Shown in pieces: positions 34,529-44,254 of a stretch of 64,000 bases of DNA. Source of the DNA: Myxococcales bacterium. Its GTDB lineage: Bacteria > Myxococcota_A > Polyangia > Fen-1088. Made by a program: the position numbers and the translations under genes. Location: positions 248,001-312,000 of the forward strand of contig JAGTJU010000005.1 of NCBI GenBank assembly GCA_022184915.1, given 5' to 3'. Every line of letters begins with the position of its first letter. Position 1 is the stretch's first letter. The notes under the pieces are model-generated. The model did not search any database and was not told where the DNA came from. It saw only the letters and a program-made list of their open reading frames with translations.

Positions 34529-35077
34529 ATGCGTATACCCCCTTCGCGTTTCGGAAGACGCTGGCGTCTCGCAATCGCCGTCTTGATGCTCGCTCTTGGG
34601 CTCTCCGAGGCGCCTGCCGAGGCGCAGGTGCCCCTGGGAGGCAGTCCCGAAGCACGCGCCCTGTTGGCAGCGCAGGAAGAGTACGAAGCCAAGCGCAAGA
34701 GCGTGGGGTGGGCGCTCGGCCTCGAGGTGCTGGCGCCGGGACTCGGCAACGCCTATGCGGGCGAAACCGAAGAGGCCCTTCTCACCTGGACCGGCCTCCT
34801 CATCGGCGCTTTTTTCTTGGCCGATGGGTACGGCCTGACCTGCGAGGTGTTCAATGGGGGCGGGGCAAACTGTCCCACGAAGACCTTCTACGTCGTGCAG
34901 GGCTGGATCTTCCTTGGCGGGAGCCGTCTTTTCGGACTGGCGAGTGCGCCCCTCAACGTGCACCGCAACAACCGGGCGCTGCGCGCCAAGCTGGGCTTGG
35001 ACGCCCCCTTCCTGCTGGGTGTAGCGCCTTGGGGGCAAGCCGACGCCGGGGGACTCAGCCTGGCGCTGTGGCACTGA
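34529..35077 (+). CDS. Exported or membrane protein, function unknown
   Basis: 182 residues. A cleavable signal peptide ends in APAEAQ (about residue 33). Three hydrophobic stretches follow: GWALGLEVLAPGLGNAY, LLTWTGLLIGAFFLADGYG and YVVQGWIFLGGSRLFGLASAPL, so the protein is probably a small inner-membrane protein. The APGLGNAYAG pattern recalls proteins with paired Gly-rich helices (DUF5683-like), but this is not a firm match. No neighbour in the same operon; it diverges from the lipoprotein gene across about 180 bp. Confidence 0.55.
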   Translation: MRIPPSRFGRRWRLAIAVLMLALGLSEAPAEAQVPLGGSPEARALLAAQEEYEAKRKSVGWALGLEVLAPGLGNAYAGETEEALLTWTGLLIGAFFLADGYGLTCEVFNGGGANCPTKTFYVVQGWIFLGGSRLFGLASAPLNVHRNNRALRAKLGLDAPFLLGVAPWGQADAGGLSLALWH

Positions 35078-35267
35078 GCCCCACCCGAAAAGACCGGCGT
35101 GGACACGGGGGGCCCTTCAGGATGCGGAGGGTCCCTCCCGGACCCCTCGAGACGAAATAACGGCGGGAGACACAGAAGCGCGGTATAACCCCGCCCGGGA
35201 GCCGAGGGACGGTGGTCGAGAGGTTCGGCCTATTTTCCGGAGCACAAAACGATAAGCGACGGTCATA

Positions 35268-35465
35268 GTGCCCGAAGGAACGATTAAGAGATTGAACATC
35301 AAGGGATTCGGCTTCATCAAGCCCCTGGCAGGTGATGAAGTGTTTTTCCACCGCTCGAGCGTGCTCGGCGTGGATTGGTCAGAGCTCCAGGAAGGCCAGC
35401 GCGTCTCCTTCCAGCTCGCCGAAAGCCCCAAAGGGCCACGGGGCGAGCAAGTCCAGGTGCTCTAG
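35268..35465 (+). CDS. Cold-shock domain protein
   Basis: 65 residues, one CSD. The RNA-binding motifs are GFGFIKP (RNP1) and VFFHRSSV (RNP2); the start is GTG. It differs from standard CspA in the first strand (GTIKRLNIKGFGFI rather than GTVKWFN...). It would bind single-stranded RNA or DNA as a translation or anti-termination helper. A leader of about 190 bp without other genes precedes it. Next in line are a 60-residue protein, an HPF-like factor and a sigma factor. Confidence 0.88.
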   Translation: MPEGTIKRLNIKGFGFIKPLAGDEVFFHRSSVLGVDWSELQEGQRVSFQLAESPKGPRGEQVQVL

Positions 35466-35481
35466 CCGCAGGCCTTTTGGC

Positions 35482-35664
35482 ATGCACGACCACCAAGACT
35501 GTGGCGGAGACGCCCACCGCGCATTCGAAAGCCTGGAAGCGGCCATGAACGCCATGCCCGTCGTCCGAGGCGACGACGTCATGGCCCCTCAGAGCCTGCT
35601 CGACGCCCTCGAGCGCCTGCGGCAGACGCTGAGGCTGCCGGTACCCGCCCCCTCCGTCCGATGA
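35482..35664 (+). CDS. Small protein of 60 residues, function unknown
   Basis: Begins MHDHQDCGGDAHRAFESLEAAM and ends LRLPVPAPSVR. The His/Asp/Cys-containing start could bind metal; the rest would form two helices. Its stop overlaps the start of the HPF-like gene as ATGA, and its start lies 16 nt after the cold-shock gene, so it is likely a translated member of the cluster. No family recognised. Confidence 0.55.
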   Translation: MHDHQDCGGDAHRAFESLEAAMNAMPVVRGDDVMAPQSLLDALERLRQTLRLPVPAPSVR

Positions 35665-35975
35665 ACCTCGACGTTTTCGATATCCGGTTCGAGCGCATGA
35701 CAGGCGCCACGGCCGTCGAGACCGAGGTTCGGGCCTGGTTGTCGAAGCTCTCGAAAGACCTCGACGAAGCCAGCGTCTCACGGGGCTCGGTCGTGGTGGA
35801 GGCGCGCCCGCGCAGCCACCAGGGCGACGCCTTGAAACACCACGTACGCATCGACGTGACGACCCCAGAGGGGGCCATCACCATCGGCGGTGACAAACTC
35901 GACATTCGGCCCCACGAAGACGTGTACGTGGCCATCCGTGACGCCTTTCGACAGCTACGCCGGCGGCTCGCGTAG
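35661..35975 (+). CDS. HPF/RaiA-type ribosome-associated protein (short form)
   Basis: 104 residues. The beta-alpha-beta-beta-beta-alpha pattern of the S30AE domain is visible: strand DVFDIRFERM, helix VETEVRAWLSKLSKDLD, strands SVVVEARPR and HHVRIDVTTPEGAITIGG, and the helix EDVYVAIRDAFRQLRRRLA. Such proteins sit in the 30S decoding region and protect idle ribosomes. The C-terminal dimerisation domain of long HPF is absent. The gene overlaps the 60-residue protein by 4 nt and is followed after 20 nt by a sigma factor. Confidence 0.75.
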   Translation: MNLDVFDIRFERMTGATAVETEVRAWLSKLSKDLDEASVSRGSVVVEARPRSHQGDALKHHVRIDVTTPEGAITIGGDKLDIRPHEDVYVAIRDAFRQLRRRLA

Positions 35976-35995
35976 CGCCTAGGAGACCGGGTCGC

Positions 35996-37168
35996 GTGAT
36001 GAAACCGGAGCGCTCGTCCTTGCGGGTCTATCTGCAACGAAGCGGCACGGTGCAGCTGCTTTCGCGCGAACAAGAGATAGAGCTTGCCGTCCGGATCGAA
36101 CGCGCACGCACGCGGACCTGGGAGATCCTGGCGCACTTTCCCTCTGTGATCCTCGAGGGCGTGGCCGAAGGCATCGTGGCCGAGCGGGTCTCGTCAGCCG
36201 AGCGCGACCAGGCCTTCGCCGAATTGGTGACCTTGGCGGGTCAGCTGGCGAAGGTGACCAAGGTTCCTCCCGAGGCAGACCGCGACCGCCTCGTCGTGCT
36301 GATGAAGCAAGCGGTGCTGGGAGCGCGACAACGGCAAACGTTGATCGAAGCGCTGACTTCGGTGCTCTCGGATGCGCCCGGACGGCCCGAAGGTCCCCGC
36401 CTTCCTGCGGCCCGTCGCGAAGCGCTCCGGCACGAACTCGACGCGGCCGTGCAAGAGGAGATTCGCGCGTCCAATCAGCTGGCCGCTGCGAACTTACGGC
36501 TGGTGGTCAGTATTGCCCGCCGCTATGTACGCCGGGCGCAAGGCATGGAGCTGGCCGACTTGGTCCAGGAAGGCAATCTCGGCCTGCTCCGCGCGGTGGA
36601 GAGCTTCGACCCCCACCGTGGCTTCAAGTTTTCGACCTACGCCGTGTGGTGGATTCGGCAGGCGATCGTGCGGGGCATTCAGGACAAAGCCCGGGTGATC
36701 CGCCTGCCCACGCATGTGGCGGAGGAAGTGGCCCGCGTGGGCTTCGCCTCGACGCAGCTCACCCGAAAACTCGGGCGCGAACCCACGACGGACGAACTCG
36801 CCGAGCTGATGCAGGTGGGGGCGGAGCGCCTCGATTCGCTGGGCCCCTTGCGCAGCATGACCACCTCTCTCGAAACGCCCCTGGGAGACGGCCCAGGAAC
36901 GCTGCAAGACGTCTTCGTGAACGCAGAGGTCTCGACCCCCTTCGACCTGGCGAGCACCGAGTCGACCAAAAAGCACGTGCATCGCATGTTGGCCCTCTTG
37001 CCCGCCCGCGAAGCCGAGATCCTCTCGCTGCGCTTTGGGCTCGACGATGGCGAAGAGCAGACGCTCGAGCAAGTGGGGGAGCGCTTCAACCTGACACGCG
37101 AACGCATTCGCCAGCTGCAAAATCGCGCCATGGAGCTCCTGGCGCGCTTGAGCGCTCACCGCATCTGA
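35996..37168 (+). CDS. RNA polymerase sigma-70 family factor (RpoD/RpoS-like, group 2)
   Basis: 390 residues. Region 1.2 (SSLRVYLQRSGTVQLLSREQEIELAVRIE), a non-conserved insert of about 120 residues, region 2 (ANLRLVVSIARRY, ELADLVQEGNLGLLRAVESFDPHRGFKFSTYAVWWIRQAI), region 3 (LPTHVAEEVARV, REPTTDELAELM) and region 4 (LSLRFGLDDGEEQTLEQVGERFNLTRERIRQLQNRAM) are all present; region 1.1 is not. It is shorter than a housekeeping RpoD and so is likely an alternative sigma for stress or stationary phase. Start GTG-ATG pair with AGGAG upstream. It converges on glyA. Confidence 0.9.
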   Translation: MMKPERSSLRVYLQRSGTVQLLSREQEIELAVRIERARTRTWEILAHFPSVILEGVAEGIVAERVSSAERDQAFAELVTLAGQLAKVTKVPPEADRDRLVVLMKQAVLGARQRQTLIEALTSVLSDAPGRPEGPRLPAARREALRHELDAAVQEEIRASNQLAAANLRLVVSIARRYVRRAQGMELADLVQEGNLGLLRAVESFDPHRGFKFSTYAVWWIRQAIVRGIQDKARVIRLPTHVAEEVARVGFASTQLTRKLGREPTTDELAELMQVGAERLDSLGPLRSMTTSLETPLGDGPGTLQDVFVNAEVSTPFDLASTESTKKHVHRMLALLPAREAEILSLRFGLDDGEEQTLEQVGERFNLTRERIRQLQNRAMELLARLSAHRI

Positions 37169-37225
37169 AAGCCGCAACCGCCGGCAGGGCGGCGAGCTAA
37201 ACCCGCCGCCCGGCACGAAGGTTTA

Positions 37226-38473
37226 TCAGCCGTAAACGGGGAACTTGCGGGTCAACACCGCCACCTGCTCCCGCACCCGCGCCAGGTTGGCTTGATCCTG
37301 CGGGTTGTCGAGCACGTCGGCGATGAGGTTCCCCGTGGCCACGGCCTCGGCTTCCTTGAAGCCTCGGGTGGTCATGGCCGGTGAGCCCAACCGAATGCCG
37401 CTCGTGATCATCGGCTTTTGCGGGTCGTTCGGGATCCCGTTTTTGTTGCAGGTCATGTGAGCCTGGCCCAGCACGGCTTCGGCTTCTTTGCCCGTGAGGT
37501 TCTTGGGGCGCAGATCAACGAGCATCACATGCGATTCGGTGCGCCCGCTGACGATGCGCAACCCCCGCGCGGTGAGTGTCTCGGCAAGGGCCGCCGCGTT
37601 CTTCACCACCTGTTGCTGATACACCTTGAACTCGGGGGACAGAGCCTCCTTGAAGGCCACGGCCTTGGCGGCGATCACGTGCATCAGCGGACCGCCCTGG
37701 ATGCCCGGGAAGATCGCGCTGTTGATCGGCTTGGCCACGTGCTCCTTCATGAGGATGATGCCGCCGCGCGGTCCCCGCAGGCTCTTGTGGGTGGTCGAGG
37801 TCACGACGTCGGCGTACGGAACCGGATTGGGGTAAACGCCAGCGGCGATGAGGCCTGCGTAGTGCGCCATGTCCACCATGAAGTACGCGCCGATGTCCTT
37901 GGCCACCTTGGCGAAGCGCTCGAAGTCGATGCGAAGGCTGTAGGCCGAGGCGCCGGCGATGATGAGCTTCGGCTTGTGTGCGTGCGCGAGCCGCTCCATC
38001 CGGTCGTAGTCGATCGCCTCGTGCGCATCGAGACCGTAGCTCACGACGTTGAACCACTTACCGCTCATGTTGAGCGGCATGCCGTGCGTGAGGTGTCCCC
38101 CCTCGGCGAGGCTCATGCCCATGATCGTGTCGCCCGGCGACAAAAGCCCGAAGAACACGCCCTGGTTGGCCTGCGAGCCCGAGTTCGGTTGCACGTTGGC
38201 GTACTCGGCCCCGAAGAGCTGCTTGAGCCGATCGATGGCCAGCTGCTCGACCACGTCCACGTTCTCGCAGCCGCCGTAGTAGCGCTTGCCCGGGTAGCCT
38301 TCGGCGTACTTGTTCGTGAGCTGAGTGCCTTGCGCGGCCATCACGGCAGGAGACGCATAGTTCTCCGAGGCGATGAGCTCGATGTGGTCTTCCTGGCGTT
38401 GGTTCTCGCGCTCGATCGCGGCCGAGAGCTCAGGGTCCACGGCGGCCACGGTGGAAAGTTTTCGGTCGAACAT
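37226..38473 (-). CDS. glyA: Serine hydroxymethyltransferase
   Basis: 415 residues. It interconverts serine and glycine with tetrahydrofolate, supplying one-carbon units. The PLP-lysine motif is [57 protein letters not shown] and [14 protein letters not shown] are family landmarks. GAAGAGGG precedes the ATG by about 8 nt and is part of a hairpin-forming leader. The 175-nt leader contains the candidate ZTP riboswitch described separately. Convergent with the sigma-factor gene. Confidence 0.97.
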   Translation of the reverse strand: MFDRKLSTVAAVDPELSAAIERENQRQEDHIELIASENYASPAVMAAQGTQLTNKYAEGYPGKRYYGGCENVDVVEQLAIDRLKQLFGAEYANVQPNSGSQANQGVFFGLLSPGDTIMGMSLAEGGHLTHGMPLNMSGKWFNVVSYGLDAHEAIDYDRMERLAHAHKPKLIIAGASAYSLRIDFERFAKVAKDIGAYFMVDMAHYAGLIAAGVYPNPVPYADVVTSTTHKSLRGPRGGIILMKEHVAKPINSAIFPGIQGGPLMHVIAAKAVAFKEALSPEFKVYQQQVVKNAAALAETLTARGLRIVSGRTESHVMLVDLRPKNLTGKEAEAVLGQAHMTCNKNGIPNDPQKPMITSGIRLGSPAMTTRGFKEAEAVATGNLIADVLDNPQDQANLARVREQVAVLTRKFPVYG

Positions 38474-38485
38474 GCTGGCAGTCCC

Positions 38486-38526
38486 TCTTCAGATGAAGAC
38501 CCCGACACAGCGTGTGCACCACACGC
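38486..38526 (-). promoter_or_regulatory. Candidate expression platform of the glyA riboswitch
   Basis: On the minus strand, GCGTGTG GTG CACACGC forms a perfect 7-bp hairpin just after the riboswitch core, and TCTTCA/TGAAGA forms a second short stem that would cover the glyA ribosome site GAAGAGGG. The arrangement suggests control of translation start rather than termination, since no T-run follows. This is a reading of structure by eye. Confidence 0.45.
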
Positions 38527-38536
38527 CGTCGCAGGC

Positions 38537-38649
38537 TGCCCAGGCGAACGGCTGATCCGGCGGCCCGGCGGGTTGCCGAGACGCCCCAGCGCTCCCCGGT
38601 GGTTCCCCACCTCGGGCCTACACTTGGCCCTCATCGCCAGTCGCGCTGG
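38537..38649 (-). ncRNA. ZTP (pfl) riboswitch in the glyA leader
   Basis: Read on the minus strand, the segment has the landmarks of the pfl/ZTP aptamer: GACTGGCG (38635-38642), a GGTGG/CCACC hairpin followed by CGGGGAGC, and the 3' element CGCCTGGGCA (38537-38546) that forms the pseudoknot. A perfect 7-bp closing stem CCAGCGC/GCGCTGG holds the first part together. ZTP riboswitches are known upstream of glyA, folD, purH and fhs genes, where they raise expression when ZTP/AICAR shows that folate one-carbon units are short. The downstream gene is glyA, as expected. Confidence 0.8.
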
Positions 38650-38937
38650 ACCGGCAATCTACCCGATGCGCAGGAGCCGTGGTGGGCCGGGAAGGCGGAT
38701 TTTTCTCCCTGCGCATCGCGCTGTTCTTTTGACGCTCGCAACCCTGAATGGCCAGGCACGCAGGTCCGCGTGCGGGGGAGGACGCAGGGAAAACCAGACC
38801 ACGGTGGTGGGGTCCACCCGACCAGCCTTTGCCCCGACACCTCGTGTTTCCTAGTCTTTTCAAGCACTTGGGAGATGGCATGCGACGTGAATAGCCTCCT
38901 GTCTGCGCGTTCACTCGTAACGAAAGGTCTACCAACC
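38650..38937. other. Non-coding remainder of the glyA/fasciclin divergent gap
   Basis: This 288-bp stretch must hold the promoters of glyA (minus) and of the fasciclin gene (plus). I see no convincing -35/-10 pair, repeat or RNA element in it. Open frames on both strands here are short and have no family likeness. Confidence 0.5.
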
Positions 38938-40731
38938 ATGTGCAAACCTAAACATCACCTCTGGGCCCTCCTGGCTTCCGCTGCCTTCCTGACCGGCGCC
39001 TGCAGCGACGACGACGACACGGTTACGCCGCCGACGTCTCAAAACATCGTTCAGGTCGCCGCCGCCAACCCGGACTTTTCGTCCTTGGTGGCCGCGGTCA
39101 CGAAAGCCGAGCTGGTCACCACCTTGAGCGGCCCGGGGCCCTTCACCGTCTTTGCCCCCACGAACGCGGCGTTCGCCGCCCTGCTTACGCAGCTGGGGAC
39201 CACGCTCGATGGGCTCACGAAGGAGCAACTGACGCCGATTTTGACCTATCACGTGCTGAGCGGCCAAGTGGGATCGCAGCAGGTGGTGGGCCTCAAGGGT
39301 GCCGCCACGGTCAATGGCGCCGACATCCGCATCCGCACCCAGGCCGGTCAGGTGTTCCTCACCGCCGGCAACGGTAACGACATCCGGGTGACCACCACCG
39401 ACATCCAGGCGTCGAACGGCATCATTCACGTCATCGACAAGGTCATGCTGCCACCGAAGGACATCCCGGGCGTGGCCACCGACACCCCAAGCCTAAGCAC
39501 GCTCGTTGCGGCGCTCACCAAAGCCAATTTGGTAGGTGCTCTCAAGGCCCCGGGCCCGTTCACCGTCTTCGCCCCAACCAACGAGGCGTTCGCGGCTTTG
39601 CTGGCCTCGAACCCCGCCTGGACCACGCTCGACGACATTCCCGCCGCCACGCTTGACGAGGTGCTCAAGTACCACGTGGTGCCCATGACGAAGGCGTATT
39701 CGGAGACGGTCGTGACCCTCACGAAGGTCAGCACGCTGGCTGGCAAGGACGTGACGATCGATGCCTCCGCGGGCGTGAAGCTCAACGGCACCACCAATGT
39801 GACCCTCGTGGACGTGCTCGCGAGCAACGGCGTGGTGCACGTCATCGACAAGGTGCTCTTGCCTCCCGCGGCCCCCGCACCGCAACCTCAGCCCCAAACC
39901 ATCGTCGATGTGGCGGTGAGCAAGCCTGAGCTTTCGTCCTTGGTCGCCGCCGTACAGAAGGCCGAGCTCGTCACCACGCTAAGTGGCGCGGGCCCCTTCA
40001 CCGTGTTTGCCCCGACCAACGAAGCGTTCACCGCGCTTCTGGCGGCTCTGAATACCAGCCTCGACGCGCTCACCAAGGAGGCTCTCACGCCGATTCTCAC
40101 CTACCACGTGGTCTCGGGTGCCGTGAAGGCGGCCCAGGTGGTTGGCCTCAAGGGCGCCACCACGGTCAACGGCGCCGACATTCGCATCCGGGTCGACGGG
40201 GACAAGGTGTTCCTGACCGCAGGAAACGGCGCGGACATCCAGGTCACCATGACCGATATCGAAGCGTCGAACGGTGTCATTCACGTGATCAACAAGGTCA
40301 TGGTGCCCCCGAAGACCATCCCCGAGGTCGCAACCGCGAACCCCAACTTCAGCTCGCTCGTGGCAGCTCTCGAGAGGGCCAACTTGGTCACGGCGCTGCA
40401 GGCCCCAGGTCCGTTCACGGTGTTCGCGCCCACCAACGAGGCCTTCGCGGCCTTGCTGGCCTCCAACCCCGCCTGGACCACCCTCAACGACATTCCTCTC
40501 GAGACGTTGGTGGCGGTGCTGCAATACCACGTGGTGCCCGGCACGAAGGCCTACTCCGAAACGGTGGTCACCTTGCCCAAGGTCTCGACATTACTCACGG
40601 GCAAGGACGTCACCATCGACGCCTCGGCAGGGGTGAAGCTCAACGGCACCACCACCGTCACGGCCACCGACGTGCTCGCCTCGAACGGGGTCATCCACGT
40701 CATCGACAAGGTGCTGCTGCCCCCGAACTAA
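38938..40731 (+). CDS. Fasciclin lipoprotein with four FAS1 domains
   Basis: 597 residues. Signal peptide with lipobox TGAC (Cys22) and an acidic CSDDDD start, which may favour inner-membrane or surface sorting. Four FAS1 domains begin near residues 37, 177, 322 and 462; each has [10 protein letters not shown], a YHVV/YHVL strand and ends in SNG(I/V)xHVIDKV(M/L)LPP. Domains 1 and 3 are alike and 2 and 4 are alike, so the protein arose by duplication of a two-domain unit. FAS1 proteins mediate adhesion or surface contacts. GAAAGG lies about 10 nt before the ATG. A strong terminator follows. Confidence 0.93.
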   Translation: MCKPKHHLWALLASAAFLTGACSDDDDTVTPPTSQNIVQVAAANPDFSSLVAAVTKAELVTTLSGPGPFTVFAPTNAAFAALLTQLGTTLDGLTKEQLTPILTYHVLSGQVGSQQVVGLKGAATVNGADIRIRTQAGQVFLTAGNGNDIRVTTTDIQASNGIIHVIDKVMLPPKDIPGVATDTPSLSTLVAALTKANLVGALKAPGPFTVFAPTNEAFAALLASNPAWTTLDDIPAATLDEVLKYHVVPMTKAYSETVVTLTKVSTLAGKDVTIDASAGVKLNGTTNVTLVDVLASNGVVHVIDKVLLPPAAPAPQPQPQTIVDVAVSKPELSSLVAAVQKAELVTTLSGAGPFTVFAPTNEAFTALLAALNTSLDALTKEALTPILTYHVVSGAVKAAQVVGLKGATTVNGADIRIRVDGDKVFLTAGNGADIQVTMTDIEASNGVIHVINKVMVPPKTIPEVATANPNFSSLVAALERANLVTALQAPGPFTVFAPTNEAFAALLASNPAWTTLNDIPLETLVAVLQYHVVPGTKAYSETVVTLPKVSTLLTGKDVTIDASAGVKLNGTTTVTATDVLASNGVIHVIDKVLLPPN

Positions 40732-40756
40732 CCGCCAAGCCTCGTTGTCTCCCTCC

Positions 40757-40808
40757 GTCGCGTCTCCGCCCACTCCTCCTTCCGGGCGGGGGCGCGACGT
40801 TCTTTTTT
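40757..40808 (+). terminator. Rho-independent terminator after the fasciclin gene
   Basis: A 15-bp stem GTCGCGTCTCCGCCC / GGGCGGGGGCGCGAC with two G-T pairs and a 12-nt loop is followed by TTCTTTTTT. Confidence 0.9.
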
Positions 40809-40936
40809 GGCCCAGCCCACGGTTCCGACTGTCTCTTCCTGGTTTCCGTGCGAGGTTTCGGAGTCAGCCGGTGGCCCGACCGGGCGGACCAGCGGGAACA
40901 AGACGCCATCGTGCCCTCGCGGTTAAGATCCGCCGC

Positions 40937-42340
40937 ATGTCTGAACTGTCCGTAGACGTCGTCGTGGTCGGCTCGGGTCCCGGCGGAGAGGGCGCCGCCA
41001 TGCAAGCTTGCAAGGCGGGGCGCAAAGTGGCCGTGGTCGAGCGTTTCGCCGCAGTGGGGGGCGGCTGCACCCACTGGGGTACGATCCCGTCAAAAGCGCT
41101 GCGGCACGTGGTGCGCCAGTACATCGACTACCGCAGCAGCGGCTTTTTCGCCGCGGGCCCCGGCAGCGGCGACACGCTCACCTTTCCTCAGCTGCTCGGG
41201 CACGCCCGGAACGTCACGGCCAAGCAGGTGAAGTTGCGGCACGGGTTTTACGAACGCAACGGGGTCAAGCTCATCATGGGCCAGGCGCGCCTCGAGACGC
41301 CGCACAGTGTTTACGTGCGGCAGGCGAACGGCGGGGAGACGCTCATTCGCTGCGATAACATCGTGCTGGCACCGGGCTCGCGACCCTCGCGCCCCAAGGA
41401 CATCGACTTTTCCCACCCCGCCATCCGGGACTCCGACACCATCTTGGGGATGGAACGTCCGCCCCGGAGCATCGCCATCTACGGCGCGGGCGTGATCGGC
41501 TGTGAATACGCCTCCATCTTCAAGCAACTTGGCGTCAAGGTGAACTTAATCAACACCCGCGACCGCCTGCTTTCGTTTTTGGACGACGAGATCTCGGACG
41601 CGCTCAGCTACCACCTGCGCGACACCGGTGTGGTGATCCGACACAACGAGGCCTACGAGCGCGTCGAGGGCACGGACGACGGCGCCGTGCTCGAGCTGCG
41701 ATCGGGAAAGAAGATCAAGGCCGACGTCTTGTTGTGGGCGCAGGGCCGTGAAGGCAACACGGCTGACCTCGGCCTCGAGGCCCTGGGCGTGGGGCCGAAC
41801 GCGCGGGGGCATTTAGAGGTCGACAGCAACTACCGCCTCGAGCGCCACCCTCACATCTACGTCGTGGGCGACGCCGTGGGATTTCCCTCTCTGGCAAGCG
41901 CCGCGTACGACCAGGGCCGCTTCGCCGCCACACACCTCGTCAAGGGCACGTGCGACCAGCGCCTGGTGGAACATATCCCGGCGGGGATCTACACGATTCC
42001 GGAGATCAGCTGCGTGGGGCAAACCGAGCGGGAGCTCACGGAGAAAAAGATCCCCTACGAGATGGGCCAGGCCAAGTTCCGCGATTTGGCCCGGGCGCAA
42101 ATCTCGGGCGTGACGGTGGGTATGCTGAAGCTTCTCTTTCACCGCGATACGAAGGAGATCCTCGGCATCCACTGCTTCGGTCAGGAATCTGCCGAGATCG
42201 TGCACATCGGCCAGGCGATCATGACCCAGAAGGGCACCGCCAACACGCTCGAGTACTTCATCGACACCACGTTCAACTACCCCACGATGGCCGAGGCCTA
42301 TCGGGTGGCAGCGCTCAACGGGCTCAACCGCTTGTTCTGA
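40937..42340 (+). CDS. sthA: Soluble pyridine nucleotide transhydrogenase (Si-specific)
   Basis: 467 residues. It equilibrates NADPH and NAD+ in the cytoplasm through [18 protein letters not shown] is the FAD-binding start. The normal redox-active disulfide of this flavoprotein family is replaced by [19 protein letters not shown], the hallmark of Sth[16 protein letters not shown] is the NAD(P) site, and [23 protein letters not shown] plus the dimerisation domain ([26 protein letters not shown]) complete the protein. Stands alone after the fasciclin terminator. Confidence 0.94.
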   Translation: MSELSVDVVVVGSGPGGEGAAMQACKAGRKVAVVERFAAVGGGCTHWGTIPSKALRHVVRQYIDYRSSGFFAAGPGSGDTLTFPQLLGHARNVTAKQVKLRHGFYERNGVKLIMGQARLETPHSVYVRQANGGETLIRCDNIVLAPGSRPSRPKDIDFSHPAIRDSDTILGMERPPRSIAIYGAGVIGCEYASIFKQLGVKVNLINTRDRLLSFLDDEISDALSYHLRDTGVVIRHNEAYERVEGTDDGAVLELRSGKKIKADVLLWAQGREGNTADLGLEALGVGPNARGHLEVDSNYRLERHPHIYVVGDAVGFPSLASAAYDQGRFAATHLVKGTCDQRLVEHIPAGIYTIPEISCVGQTERELTEKKIPYEMGQAKFRDLARAQISGVTVGMLKLLFHRDTKEILGIHCFGQESAEIVHIGQAIMTQKGTANTLEYFIDTTFNYPTMAEAYRVAALNGLNRLF

Positions 42341-42381
42341 ACGGGGTGGCGCCCACGCGCATGTCTCCACGCCCAGGAGCG

Positions 42382-44253
42382 CTACCCGCGGCTCTCGAGA
42401 TCCGCACGCAGCGCTTCGTTGTCCCAGCCGGCCGCTGCGTGCAGCACGGTGGTGTCTTCGCCACGCAGCAAGCGTTCGGATTCGGCCAGCGCCTCACGGG
42501 CCGCTGCGAAGTAGAGTTTTTCGTCCTTGCCCCAGAGCGCAACGAGCTTTTCGATGGCGCCTTCATCTTGCTGGCGGAAAGCGCGGGCAAGGCGCTTGGC
42601 TTGATGCGCGCGAAAGCCCAGCGCCTTCAACGCAGCCTCGCCCGCGTCCACGGCGCTGGCGAAGGTTTCACGCACCACGGTGGTCACCCCCGCTTGTCTC
42701 ATTCCGTAAAACTGCGTCCGTCCCCGGGCCCGTGCCACGAGGGGCAGGTTGGGGAAGTTGTGCCTCACCGTGTGGATGATCTCCATGGCCTTGTCGTGGT
42801 CGTCGACAGCCACCACGAAGAGGCGCGCGCGGGCACACCCTGCCGCGTGCAAGAGATCCAGGCGCGACGCATCACCGTAGTAAACCTCCAGCCCTACCCG
42901 GCGAAGCACGTCCACCATGGCAGGATCTTCGTCGAGCACGGTCGTGCTGAAGCCACTGGCCCGCAACATGCGCCCCGTGATCTGGCCGAAGCGGCCGAAG
43001 CCCGCGATGATCACAGCCCCGTCGTGACCCTCGATCGCATCGTGAGGGCGTTTGGTCACGGGCACCGCGAGCCTGGGAATGACCACCCGCTCGAAGAGCA
43101 TGAGCAAAAGGGGCGTGATCAGCATCGACAGCGCCACCACGGCCACGACCGGGCCGGCCACCTCACCCGTAAACACGCCGCTTTGCAGAGCAAACGAAAC
43201 CAATACGAACGCAAACTCGCCACCCTGAGCCAGGGCGAAGGCCAGCAGGAACGCGCTCCTGCGATCCAGGCCGAACAGCACCGCCAGGGCGAGCAACACG
43301 AGCATCTTCACCACCACGAGGACCACGACCATGCCCGCGATCGTGACGGGCATGCTGGCGATCAGCGGGAAATCGATGCTCGCGCCCACGGCGATGAAGA
43401 ACACGCCCAACAAGAGCCCCTTGAAGGGCTCGATGTCGGACTCGAGCTGGTGCCGGTACTCGCTTTCCGCCAGCACCACACCGGCCACGAAGGTCCCGAG
43501 CGCGGGCGACAACCCCACCGCCTGCATCAGCAAGGCGATGCCGATGACCAGGGTCAACGCCGCGGCGGTGAAGATCTCGCGCAGCCGCGTCTCCGCGAGG
43601 AAACGAAACACCGGCCGCATCAGGAAGCGCCCCGCGACGACGATGCCCACCACGGCACCCAGCACCACCAGCGCCTTTTGCCACCCCGGAGGCGAAGCGC
43701 CCCGCGCGGCAGCATCCACGACAGGGCCTGGCACCGCCGCCGCGAGCAGCGGAAACGCCGCCAGCATGGGGATCACGGCGATGTCCTGGAAGAGCAGCAC
43801 CGAAAACGCACCCTGCCCCCCTTCAGACTTGAGGAGGCCCTTTTCGCCCAAGCTCTGCAGCACGATGGCTGTCGATGAAAGCGAAAGCGTCAGGCCCACG
43901 GCCAGGGCCATGCGGAACGTCAGCCCCGCCGCCATCGCCACACCCGCCAGCGCGGCGCCGGTGGCCAGCACCTGCAGCCCGCCGAGGCCCAGGATCGGTT
44001 TGCGCAACCGCCACAGGAGGCTCGGGCGCAGCTCGAGGCCCACGAGGAAGAGCATCATCACCACACCGAACTCGGCGAAGTGCATGACATCTTGCCCCTC
44101 TTGTCCCACGAGCCCCATCACGGCGGGCCCAAGCCCCACACCAGCCAACAGATAGCCCAACACCGAGCCCAGCCCCAGGCGGCGGGCGATCGGCACCGAG
44201 ATCACGGCGGCGAGAAGGTAAACGAAGGCCTGGGCCAAAACATTGCCATGCAT
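42382..44253 (-). CDS. Kef-type K+/H+ antiporter with TrkA-N domain
   Basis: 623 residues. About 390 residues form the CPA2 exchanger domain with a dozen membrane helices (LGLGSVLGYLLAGVGLGP, EFGVVMMLFLVGLELRPSLLW, LSLSSTAIVLQSL, LLFQDIAVIPML). A cytoplasmic Rossmann TrkA-N domain follows (AVIIAGFGRFGQITGRML, LDEDPAMVDVLRRVGLEVYYGDASRLDLL), then a helical tail. In Kef systems this domain is gated by glutathione adducts, so it protects against electrophiles. A KefF/KefG-like gene ends one base before its start, supporting a Kef assignment. Confidence 0.9.
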   Translation of the reverse strand: MHGNVLAQAFVYLLAAVISVPIARRLGLGSVLGYLLAGVGLGPAVMGLVGQEGQDVMHFAEFGVVMMLFLVGLELRPSLLWRLRKPILGLGGLQVLATGAALAGVAMAAGLTFRMALAVGLTLSLSSTAIVLQSLGEKGLLKSEGGQGAFSVLLFQDIAVIPMLAAFPLLAAAVPGPVVDAAARGASPPGWQKALVVLGAVVGIVVAGRFLMRPVFRFLAETRLREIFTAAALTLVIGIALLMQAVGLSPALGTFVAGVVLAESEYRHQLESDIEPFKGLLLGVFFIAVGASIDFPLIASMPVTIAGMVVVLVVVKMLVLLALAVLFGLDRRSAFLLAFALAQGGEFAFVLVSFALQSGVFTGEVAGPVVAVVALSMLITPLLLMLFERVVIPRLAVPVTKRPHDAIEGHDGAVIIAGFGRFGQITGRMLRASGFSTTVLDEDPAMVDVLRRVGLEVYYGDASRLDLLHAAGCARARLFVVAVDDHDKAMEIIHTVRHNFPNLPLVARARGRTQFYGMRQAGVTTVVRETFASAVDAGEAALKALGFRAHQAKRLARAFRQQDEGAIEKLVALWGKDEKLYFAAAREALAESERLLRGEDTTVLHAAAGWDNEALRADLESRG

Positions 44254-44254
44254 G

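Noticed and set aside
37418-38854. A 478-codon plus-strand frame antisense to glyA
   Set aside because: Shadow of glyA; its far end runs through the riboswitch leader.
41950-43878. A 642-codon plus-strand frame over sthA and the Kef antiporter
   Set aside because: Antisense and out-of-frame shadow; both sense genes have full family motifs.
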